A stretch of 5,903 nucleotides of DNA from Verrucomicrobiota bacterium (GTDB taxonomy: Bacteria; Verrucomicrobiota; Verrucomicrobiia; Limisphaerales; UBA1412), in the NCBI GenBank assembly GCA_017557085.1, contig JAFZAR010000093.1, positions 1-5,903 of the forward strand, given 5' to 3'. Position 1 is the first letter of the stretch, and the number at the start of each line of letters is the position of its first letter. The translations under genes were made by a program, and so were the position numbers. Shown one piece after another: positions 1 to 5,110 of this stretch. The notes beneath the pieces were generated by a model. It saw only the letters and a list, made by a program, of their open reading frames with translations. It did not search any database and was not told the origin of the DNA.

Positions 1-1786
1 AACCCGTACCCCGCATTCCAGTGTCTCCGATCGTTACCGCACGCATCGCTTTGATAGCGTTGCGAGCTGCCTTTTCGCTGATGACACGCCGCACCGGCTG
101 AGGAAACTCCTCTTTGCAGACATTGCCTTTAGAGTCTTCTATTCTGTCTAAGATCACAGGTCGCATCAACACTCCCAGGTTTGCCACCGCGCCAATAGCC
201 ATTGTCGTCTGCAGCTGGCTCACAGCGATACCTTGTCCAATAGGTACACGGCTGATGCTGAGTTTGTCTTTTGTTGGACGGATCGCGTCATAAGTACCGG
301 AACGCTCACCCGGCAACATGATCCCTGTCAAAGAACGGTAACCAAAATCACGGATATACCTGTTCTCGACCGTAGGAGTCAGGATCCAGCCCAACTTGCC
401 AAAACCGACATTAGACGACTTGATCAAGATCCCTTCCAGCGTCAAAACGCCCAGATCCCCATGATTGGATTCTCTGGGTCTCTTTCCCCATTCCGCGTTC
501 CATGTCGAACAGTTGATGGGAGTATCCAAAGTATATTTCCCTTCATTCAACGCCGCGCACAGAGAGACCACTTTGAATGTGGAACCCGGTTCGATCAGAT
601 CCGTGATGATACGGTTGCGCCAGGTCTCCGCCGGAGACAGCGAAGGATGATTCGGATCATAATCAGGAGTAATGGCGTAGGCCAGAATACGGCCCGTCTT
701 CACCTCTGCTACCACACAGCTAACTGTCAGAGGATGATACTCTTCCATTGTTTTATCCAACTCTTCTTCCACGATCTGCTGGATAGCGGAGTCCAAAGTC
801 AAAACGATCGTTAAACCGTCCCCGGCATCAAAATTGTGGCCTCTGTGCGATGTTATCTCTGATCCATCCCGGCGAATAGTTTTCTCCTTCCAGCCCACAC
901 TGCCCAGCAGCTGATCATTCAGAAACCGTTCTACACCATCCGCTCCTTCAATAAGCTGCACACTCTTGTTGTCACTGACTTTCAATTCCAGTGCTTTGGT
1001 ATAACCCAGCACATGGGACATAAACTTACCATTGGGATATTCCCGTCTGTAATCCGGCTCGCCCGATACGATCGATGTTCTTAATGCTCTGTAATTTGGA
1101 GCTGTTTTTTTATCATATCCGGGCCAGTTGGTGATGGGGAATTTCGCGATCTCACTGCTCAAATGCTGCCAAGTTTCCAGAGGCATATTCCGGCAGATGC
1201 GCGCGTATTGATTGGTAATGATCTGATATCTGGAGTTGAGCTGTGCATAAATGGGTTCACCTTCCGCAGTACGCACCTGCCCTTGAGAATCATTGACACA
1301 GACCGCGCAGAGATTCGTATTCGGAATCCCGTTTGTCAAACGAACATAAATAGGTAAACCTTCTTTGGATAATTTCGGGAAACCGCTCTCATTCGTCCAA
1401 GGGACCCATGTTCCTCCCCAGACAGGACGATAAAAACGGCTCTTTCTCACAAGTTCCTCTTTATCTACAGAGGTCAATGAAGACAGTAAAGTCAGAAACG
1501 CCGAACGCGCCTGAGGATCGACTTGATGCAACAGCTTGGGATTGATCACGATATTCCGCACATCCCTTGTGATGGCCAGCAGATTGCCTTTGACATCCTT
1601 GATGGCACCGCGGCGCGGAGCGTAAAACTCCGTCCGGCTCACGTTATTCTCACAAAGGTTCTTATAATACTCATGCTGAAAATACTGCACATAAATCAGA
1701 CGACAAGCCAGCACAGCAAAGCAGAACATCACTCCGCCGATGATGATCTGTATCCATCTGATTTGACTTGTTGGCAGTACGCTCAT
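1..1786 (-). CDS. ftsI: Septal peptidoglycan transpeptidase (class B PBP, FtsI/PBP3 type), partial at its C-terminus
   Basis: Class B penicillin-binding protein that cross-links septal peptidoglycan in the periplasm. I translated 595 complete codons before the window edge. Seen: a short cytoplasmic tail, one membrane segment (residues about 12-30), the family's APRRGAI..GNLLA element (RRG 58-60), REYPNG..SHVLGYT (about 248-262), EGADGVERFLN (280-290), then the transpeptidase domain with the nucleophile motif STFK (Ser402-Lys405) and SSN (457-459). The third motif, KTG, is expected just past the edge (the visible end is GDTGMRGTG), so the gene is cut rather than broken. The ATG at 1786 overlaps the ftsL stop as ATGA and has GGAG nine bases upstream, so translational coupling is likely. 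The stretch between RRG and the active Ser is about 100 residues longer than in E. coli FtsI, whose nucleophile is Ser307. Whether PASTA domains follow cannot be seen. Its position after ftsL favours FtsI/SpoVD-type over an elongation PBP2. Confidence 0.95.
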   Translation of the reverse strand, partial: MSVLPTSQIRWIQIIIGGVMFCFAVLACRLIYVQYFQHEYYKNLCENNVSRTEFYAPRRGAIKDVKGNLLAITRDVRNIVINPKLLHQVDPQARSAFLTLLSSLTSVDKEELVRKSRFYRPVWGGTWVPWTNESGFPKLSKEGLPIYVRLTNGIPNTNLCAVCVNDSQGQVRTAEGEPIYAQLNSRYQIITNQYARICRNMPLETWQHLSSEIAKFPITNWPGYDKKTAPNYRALRTSIVSGEPDYRREYPNGKFMSHVLGYTKALELKVSDNKSVQLIEGADGVERFLNDQLLGSVGWKEKTIRRDGSEITSHRGHNFDAGDGLTIVLTLDSAIQQIVEEELDKTMEEYHPLTVSCVVAEVKTGRILAYAITPDYDPNHPSLSPAETWRNRIITDLIEPGSTFKVVSLCAALNEGKYTLDTPINCSTWNAEWGKRPRESNHGDLGVLTLEGILIKSSNVGFGKLGWILTPTVENRYIRDFGYRSLTGIMLPGERSGTYDAIRPTKDKLSISRVPIGQGIAVSQLQTTMAIGAVANLGVLMRPVILDRIEDSKGNVCKEEFPQPVRRVISEKAARNAIKAMRAVTIGDTGMRGTG

Positions 1787-2142
1787 TCTTTCTGACTCCA
1801 TTCGGACCTCTCATCCACTTCAGGCAGACGAACAATCTGCGTTGGAGAGGTATAGTTCCAATAAATGCCCTCTTGTTCCGCGCGTTTGAAAATGTTATCG
1901 GGAGACTTCAGCAAAATAAGTTCCTTGGCTAAAACTTCATTGGTCTGCTTGATATTGCGCAGCTCCGTCTCACATGCCCGGATCTTCTCACCCAGATCAT
2001 GATTTCTCTGATCCAGGCGGATACGAACGATCCCCAGGATCAGGATCAATAAAACGACCGTTCCCGCCGTCAGTACAAAAAAAAGATACGGAAGAGACTT
2101 CATCTCTCCCTTGAATGCCGCGCCGTATCTTCTTTTTGCCAT
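1783..2142 (-). CDS. ftsL: FtsL-like bitopic cell-division protein
   Basis: A 119-residue protein with the FtsL/DivIC plan. It has a basic cytoplasmic tail (MAKRRYG..), one strongly hydrophobic membrane segment at about residues 17-39, then a charged heptad-like stretch at about 42-80 that should form a periplasmic coiled coil, and a short tail beginning at SPDNIFKRAEQEGI. FtsL proteins bind FtsB/DivIC and FtsQ/DivIB and help activate FtsWI at the septum. Sequence conservation in the family is very low, so the call rests on size, topology and position between rsmH and ftsI, which is the classic ftsL slot. The ATG at 2142 follows the rsmH stop by 3 bases, with a weak AGG seven bases upstream. 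The TGA overlaps the ftsI start by 4 bases. Another FtsB/DivIC-type protein cannot be excluded from sequence alone. Confidence 0.82.
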   Translation of the reverse strand: MAKRRYGAAFKGEMKSLPYLFFVLTAGTVVLLILILGIVRIRLDQRNHDLGEKIRACETELRNIKQTNEVLAKELILLKSPDNIFKRAEQEGIYWNYTSPTQIVRLPEVDERSEWSQKE

Positions 2143-2145
2143 ATT

Positions 2146-3081
2146 CTAACCTGCTTTTTCAAAAACTCTTAACCGTGCGCTTCGGGAACGCGGGTTTTGT
2201 TTTATCTCTTCTTCTGTCGGTTCGACAGGTTTCCGTGTGAGGATCTTCAATAAAGGTGCCCGTTCTTTACGAAATTCCGGGATATCCACTTCCCCTTCTA
2301 CAACATAATCTCTGGCCAGAGTTCTTCCGAAATCCTTGACGATCTTGTCTTCCCCCGAATGAAATGTAATCACAGCCAGCCGTGCGCCGGGTTTCAACAT
2401 GGGGATCAATTTATCCAAAGCTGAACGCAGATGTTCAAACTCTTGATTGACTTCAATACGGATAGCCTGGAAGATGCGAGTGGCCGGATGGATCTTTTTA
2501 CCGGCTCTGGGCAGTTTGCTTTCGATGAATGAGGCCAGCTGCTTCGTGCTGACAAAGCGTCTCAGCATTCTTTCCTCTTCGATGGCACGTGCCAGACGGC
2601 GGGATTCCCTCACTCCGCCATAGTAGAAAAACAGATCGGCCAGTTCATCAGCAGGGTATTCATTGACAACATATTCCGCTGTAAGTTCCTGTGTGCGATC
2701 CATACGCATATCCAGCGGAGCGTCGCCCTGAAAACTGAATCCACGTTCGATCCGGTCGAACTGCATGGAGCTGCAGCCCAGATCTAACAGAGCACCGTCA
2801 AATTCAACTCCGCTAAAGAGTTGATCCACTTCGGAATAATTACCCTGCTTCAGCTGACAGCGGGATCCGAATTGCCGGGAAAGTTTTTCAGAAGTTCTGA
2901 GGAGCTCATCCCCATCTCGATCGCACCCGTACAGCCGACCCGACGGAGAGGTTTTCTGCAAGAGCGCAGAAGCGTGTCCACCCCCGCCTACTGTTCCGTC
3001 GAAGAAGATCATACCGTCCTTCGGTTCGAGCAGTTGCAGCGTCTCGTTCAGTAAGACCGGGTTGTGAAAGTACTCGTCCAC
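2146..3081 (-). CDS. rsmH: 16S rRNA (cytosine(1402)-N(4))-methyltransferase RsmH (MraW)
   Basis: Cytoplasmic SAM-dependent enzyme that methylates N4 of C1402 in the 16S rRNA decoding centre. All family blocks are visible over 311 residues, the usual length: HNPVLLNETL (6-15), the SAM-binding DGTVGGGGHA (28-37), acidic DRD (54-56), DLGCSSMQFD (100-109), RGFSF (113-117), PLDMRMD (122-128), PATRIFQAIRIEVNQE (199-214), TFHSGEDKIVK (239-249) and the C-terminal NPRSRSARLRV (297-307). Two positions differ from the common form: Cys103 in the usual DLGvSS and Gly243 in the usual HSLED. The start is GTG at 3081. An in-frame TGA lies two codons upstream and the next Met is inside the SAM-binding region, so GTG is effectively forced. 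No clear Shine-Dalgarno precedes it, and the upstream stop is 8 bases away, which suggests coupled translation. Confidence 0.98.
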   Translation of the reverse strand: MDEYFHNPVLLNETLQLLEPKDGMIFFDGTVGGGGHASALLQKTSPSGRLYGCDRDGDELLRTSEKLSRQFGSRCQLKQGNYSEVDQLFSGVEFDGALLDLGCSSMQFDRIERGFSFQGDAPLDMRMDRTQELTAEYVVNEYPADELADLFFYYGGVRESRRLARAIEEERMLRRFVSTKQLASFIESKLPRAGKKIHPATRIFQAIRIEVNQEFEHLRSALDKLIPMLKPGARLAVITFHSGEDKIVKDFGRTLARDYVVEGEVDIPEFRKERAPLLKILTRKPVEPTEEEIKQNPRSRSARLRVFEKAG

Positions 3082-3089
3082 TTTTCATG

Positions 3090-3560
3090 CTACTGTACGG
3101 ATGTGGCTCTTACACTGAAAGGATTCGCCGCTGAGCGCACCTGACGCGCCTCGTTCATACGATCCGCCATGCGGTTCGTTTTCCTGGCGCGTTCCTTTTG
3201 ATTCAGCCGGGTGTACAGCTCACGTCTGGACAACACCTTGCCGAAAAGGCGAACCTTTACGTCCTGATAGATCAGGTCGTTTTTCACTACTTCTACCCTG
3301 GCCAGCCGTTCCAGCCGGATCTGCTCCATTCTTTGCCGGTGCAGGCTGATAGCCCTCCAGGGATTGAAGATAACCTCAAAAACACGAATCAGACGAGACC
3401 GCCGAATACGAAGCGACTCCTCTGCTGCCGCCGCGGTACCGCTCAAGCTCATCTTCGCGGTACCTGCTGAAAGTCTTTCTGACTTCCCATCGAATAATTG
3501 TACACTGTTGTCAGGCCAACCCATATCTACGTCTCCGAGTAATCTTTCGATCACTCTCAT
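3090..3560 (-). CDS. Small basic protein of unknown function between mraZ and rsmH
   Basis: I do not recognise this 156-residue protein, which sits where most dcw clusters have mraZ directly followed by rsmH. It is soluble: no signal peptide or membrane segment. It is very rich in Arg and Lys, especially residues 50-90 (LRIRRSRLIRVFEVIF.., then a mixed-charge helix-like stretch) and 105-140 (SRRELYTRLNQKERARKTNR). The N-terminal 45 residues are low in charge and rich in Ser/Gly/Ala. Binding to RNA, ribosome or DNA is possible but only inferred from charge. It is probably real: it fills the gap exactly, lies on the operon strand, begins directly after the mraZ TAG with no spacing, and ends 8 bases before rsmH. 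The start is uncertain. The ATG at 3560 has no good ribosome site, whereas Met13 (ATG at 3524) has GGAG eight bases upstream, which would give 144 residues. Confidence 0.78.
   Translation of the reverse strand: MRVIERLLGDVDMGWPDNSVQLFDGKSERLSAGTAKMSLSGTAAAAEESLRIRRSRLIRVFEVIFNPWRAISLHRQRMEQIRLERLARVEVVKNDLIYQDVKVRLFGKVLSRRELYTRLNQKERARKTNRMADRMNEARQVRSAANPFSVRATSVQ
3533..3536 (-). promoter_or_regulatory. Shine-Dalgarno GGAG that may set the start of the mraZ-rsmH intervening gene
   Basis: On the minus strand GGAG ends eight bases before the in-frame ATG at 3524 (Met13 of the longest frame). The first ATG (3560) is preceded only by the end of mraZ and lacks a purine-rich site, so it would depend on coupling to mraZ termination. 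The spacing favours the shorter protein, but both starts could be used. Confidence 0.45.
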
Positions 3561-4145
3561 CTAGATCCGGCCAGTCAAATCGGCCAGATCTTGCTGTTCA
3601 TTCGTAAATTCATCGGCATCATAAGCCTCCTTAGACCAGATACTGAAACGGTCCACCTCACCCACAAGAACAACCTTGTTGGAAACCGTTCCAGATCCGG
3701 ACTTGGCTTCAATGCCAACTCGTTCCAGCATCCATGACGGAAGCGTGATACGCCCCTGTGTATCCATCGTTACCTGTTCGGAACGTGTGCCGATAAAACG
3801 GCGAAGTTTTTCGGCAACAGGATCCAACAAATCCAAAGTATCGATTTTTTGAGTGTACCGCTCGAAAACAGAAAGTGGAATGGCAGTGATACATGGAGAG
3901 ACCTCCTTGCTCGCTCTGATCAGTGTCAACACCATTTCCATTTGAACAACCCCCTCCTTTGTGCCTTCAGCAACAGGTTGTCCTTTGCGCATTACAATAT
4001 TGGGAACCTCACCAATTTTGCGCCACTTTGTCGGAACCTGAATACGTCTTTTCTCGTCCAGCTCTTGAGTGCTGGTCGAGTAGAAACGAACAGGTTTATT
4101 AGTGTTTTCGTCAGTCATGGCTGCGAACTGAGAGAAAAATATCAT
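3561..4145 (-). CDS. mraZ: MraZ, transcriptional regulator of the dcw cluster (long form)
   Basis: Cytoplasmic DNA-binding protein with two SpoVT-AbrB-type half domains; MraZ of other bacteria forms rings and binds repeats upstream of its own gene. Seen: first half FYSTSTQELDEKRRIQVPTKWR (about 21-42), where DEKRRIQVP (30-38) stands for the usual DxKGRixIP, and second half with the canonical DTQGRITLP (128-136). A linker with FERYTQKIDTL lies between them. At 194 residues it is longer than the roughly 140-155 of well-known MraZ proteins. The extra length is an N-terminal extension of about 19 residues, an inserted segment near residues 50-75 and an acidic Asp/Glu-rich tail. The ATG at 4145 is chosen because GGAG lies seven bases upstream; Met10 (ATG at 4118) has no ribosome site. 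It is the first gene of the operon, so autoregulation is likely. The Gly-to-Arg change in half 1 is as I recall it from PVC-group MraZ. Confidence 0.93.
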   Translation of the reverse strand: MIFFSQFAAMTDENTNKPVRFYSTSTQELDEKRRIQVPTKWRKIGEVPNIVMRKGQPVAEGTKEGVVQMEMVLTLIRASKEVSPCITAIPLSVFERYTQKIDTLDLLDPVAEKLRRFIGTRSEQVTMDTQGRITLPSWMLERVGIEAKSGSGTVSNKVVLVGEVDRFSIWSKEAYDADEFTNEQQDLADLTGRI

Positions 4146-4152
4146 AATTTAT

Positions 4153-4156
4153 CTCC
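4153..4156 (-). promoter_or_regulatory. mraZ ribosome binding site
   Basis: GGAG on the minus strand, seven bases before the ATG at 4145. It decides for the long N-terminus of MraZ over Met10. It is also part of the last of the 11-base-spaced TGG motifs, so a protein bound there, or its absence, could bear on translation initiation as well. Confidence 0.75.
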
Positions 4157-4179
4157 ACTTGGCAACCATTTTTTCTCCA
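4153..4179 (-). promoter_or_regulatory. Candidate MraZ operator: three TGG motifs at 11-base spacing
   Basis: Reading the minus strand towards mraZ, TGGAG (4179-4175), TGGTT (4168-4164) and TGGAG (4157-4153) start exactly 11 bases apart, about one helical turn. A fourth TGGAG lies at 4211-4207, 32 bases further upstream. Known MraZ targets in E. coli are three direct TGGGN repeats separated by 5 bases just before mraZ. The present motif is not identical in sequence or period, so the assignment rests on position, repeat number and helical phasing only. Confidence 0.4.
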
Positions 4180-4230
4180 TTTTTTAAAAATTTTTTTCCT
4201 TTTTCTCTCCAGAAATACTCCTCAAAAGTT

Positions 4231-4259
4231 TTTATCTCTTTTTCACAAGTTATTCACAA
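4231..4259 (-). promoter_or_regulatory. Possible mraZ operon promoter
   Basis: On the minus strand TTGTGA (4259-4254) is followed after 17 bases by GATAAA (4236-4231), a fair match to a sigma70-type -35/-10 pair. It lies about 85 bases before the mraZ ATG, upstream of the TGG repeats, which is a sensible layout for repression of the operon. The surrounding DNA is so AT-rich that chance matches are expected. Confidence 0.35.
4238..4259 (-). repeat. Tandem 11-base direct repeat upstream of mraZ
   Basis: TTGTGAATAAC (4259-4249) is followed immediately by TTGTGAAAAAG (4248-4238), matching at 9 of 11 positions. The unit length equals the spacing of the TGG motifs further down. The first copy overlaps the proposed -35 element, so it could be a regulator site; chance in AT-rich DNA is the alternative. 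On the plus strand the first copy contains TTATTCACA. Confidence 0.5.
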
Positions 4260-4333
4260 TCCTAAAAAAACGATTGTTGATAATACATATAATTTATTTT
4301 AAATGAATATGTTATACTTGTTTCAAAAAGGCT

Positions 4334-4365
4334 GTTTCAAACACTCTGGAATCGTGTTTTTGAAC
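4334..4365. terminator. Imperfect hairpin, possible weak terminator
   Basis: GTTTCAAACAC (4334-4344) can pair with GTGTTTTTGAAC (4354-4365) around a 9-base loop, with small T bulges. The plus strand continues AATTTTT and the minus strand AGCCTTTTT, so it resembles a weak terminator in either direction. The stem is AT-rich and no gene clearly ends into it, so a decayed or chance inverted repeat is equally possible. Confidence 0.25.
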
Positions 4366-4465
4366 AATTTTTCACATCTCCTCAAAAAGCAAAAAAAATA
4401 AACATAAAACCGCCATTACGGGTACTTCTGTGTTTGTTGTCCCATTTGAAAATCTTAAAAATCAC

Positions 4466-4492
4466 TTGACGTTGGATTTGATTTTTTATAGT
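4466..4492 (+). promoter_or_regulatory. Weak promoter candidate for the plus-strand gene pair
   Basis: TTGACG (4466-4471) matches the -35 consensus at five of six positions, and TATAGT (4487-4492) matches a -10 at five of six, but the spacer is only 15 bases, shorter than the preferred 17. It lies about 80 bases before the first plus-strand ATG. TATAAA at 4541-4546 is an alternative -10 without a good -35. Confidence 0.3.
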
Positions 4493-4570
4493 TTTACAAA
4501 AGTTTGCGGTGCAAAGGAATAAAAAGTAATAAGTATTTTTTATAAACAATAGACGTGAAGCAGATCAAAA

Positions 4571-5110
4571 ATGAAAAAAATAATGAAAAAGAAAGTAATA
4601 ATTGGAGTTTCCGTCTTAACCGCAGTATCTGCAATTCTCCTGTTTACTGCTCCACTTTTTTGGGGAACATGCAAAGTATATTTTGATCTGAATAATGGTC
4701 TGGTAAAAAAGCAATGGGATAGCTTTGGACTTGTTTATTGGGAATCAATAAAAGAGACTGATTATTCCAAGTTGCTAAAAAAGTTTAAATTAAGAGAAGA
4801 AAACCCGAATTGGAGATTAGCGTATGGTGAAGAATTAGGCGGACGGCGTTTCTTTTTTCCACAAAATCTCTGTTATTCTTATGGAAGAATAACCTCCATG
4901 ACAACAGCGTTTTCGATATGGATCGCTATGTGTACCGAATACGAAAACCTCCCCATTCAGGAAGCACGAGAAAAAGTCCTGTATTTTAGCGAATTAGTCA
5001 AAAAAAGCGGCGACAGCTCCGAAGCCAAAGATTATATTATTCATCATTTTAACAAAGGGTTTAACGAAGCATTTAAAACAAACACAGAATCTTTAGAAGC
5101 TAAAAAATGA
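4571..5110 (+). CDS. Membrane-anchored protein of unknown function
   Basis: A 179-residue protein I cannot assign. Seen: a lysine-rich start (MKKIMKKK), one hydrophobic segment at about residues 9-31 acting as signal anchor or uncleaved signal, then CKVYFDLNNGLVKKQWDSFG (34-53) and an ET..S element (62-66), an aromatic stretch near WRLAYGEELGGRRFFF (81-96), and a helical C-terminal part ending in a charged tail. Cys34 is not in a proper lipobox (preceding residues W-G-T), so a lipoprotein is unlikely. The pattern 'DLN(N/S)G......G.....I.ET..S' resembles small hypothetical proteins I recall from PVC-group genomes, where it is a recurrent family of unknown role; this is a recollection only. Start: the ATG at 4571 has weak GTGAAG ten bases upstream; the ATG at 4583 (Met5) is an alternative. 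The stop overlaps the next gene's ATG. Base composition is clearly more AT-rich than the dcw genes. Confidence 0.82.
   Translation: MKKIMKKKVIIGVSVLTAVSAILLFTAPLFWGTCKVYFDLNNGLVKKQWDSFGLVYWESIKETDYSKLLKKFKLREENPNWRLAYGEELGGRRFFFPQNLCYSYGRITSMTTAFSIWIAMCTEYENLPIQEAREKVLYFSELVKKSGDSSEAKDYIIHHFNKGFNEAFKTNTESLEAKK

Larger units (their letters stand above)
4146..4570. other. AT-rich divergent intergenic region
   Basis: This 425-base gap between mraZ (leftwards) and the plus-strand pair (rightwards) has long A and T runs and no convincing gene or tRNA. Its mraZ-proximal 115 bases hold the ribosome site, phased TGG motifs, tandem repeat and promoter candidate. The middle (about 4319-4365) has a 9-base direct repeat TGTTTCAAA (4319-4327 and 4333-4341) and an imperfect hairpin. 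The right part (4460-4570) holds only a weak promoter candidate and a weak GTGAAG ribosome site. Between about 4370 and 4460 I see nothing I can assign. Confidence 0.7.

Noticed and set aside
1..30. Loss of the KTG motif in the transpeptidase (pseudogene)
   Set aside because: The frame is open to the edge and the sequence normally preceding KTG is just being read (GDTGMRGTG), so the motif is simply outside the window.
233..814. Long plus-strand open frame opposite the transpeptidase gene
   Set aside because: It is antisense to a clear FtsI-type coding sequence containing the STFK motif. Its translation is Arg/Gln/Asp-rich without family features, typical of a shadow frame.
3849..4187. Plus-strand open frame opposite mraZ
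   Set aside because: It lies antisense to the MraZ coding sequence and has no ribosome site or recognisable motif.
4250..4282. Possible replication origin: TTATTCACA plus a one-mismatch DnaA-box-like TTATCAACA on the minus strand in AT-rich DNA
   Set aside because: Only one good box, no dnaA/dnaN/gidA neighbours, and AT-rich DNA gives such matches by chance.
4303..4401. 32-codon open frame in the intergenic region (begins MNMLYLFQKG)
   Set aside because: No Shine-Dalgarno before the ATG, a Lys-run end made by an A-tract, and it overlaps the repeat and hairpin region. An open frame this short is expected by chance.
4661..4675. Lipobox at Cys34 of the first plus-strand protein
   Set aside because: The residues before Cys are W-G-T, which does not fit the [LVI][ASTVI][GAS]C pattern.
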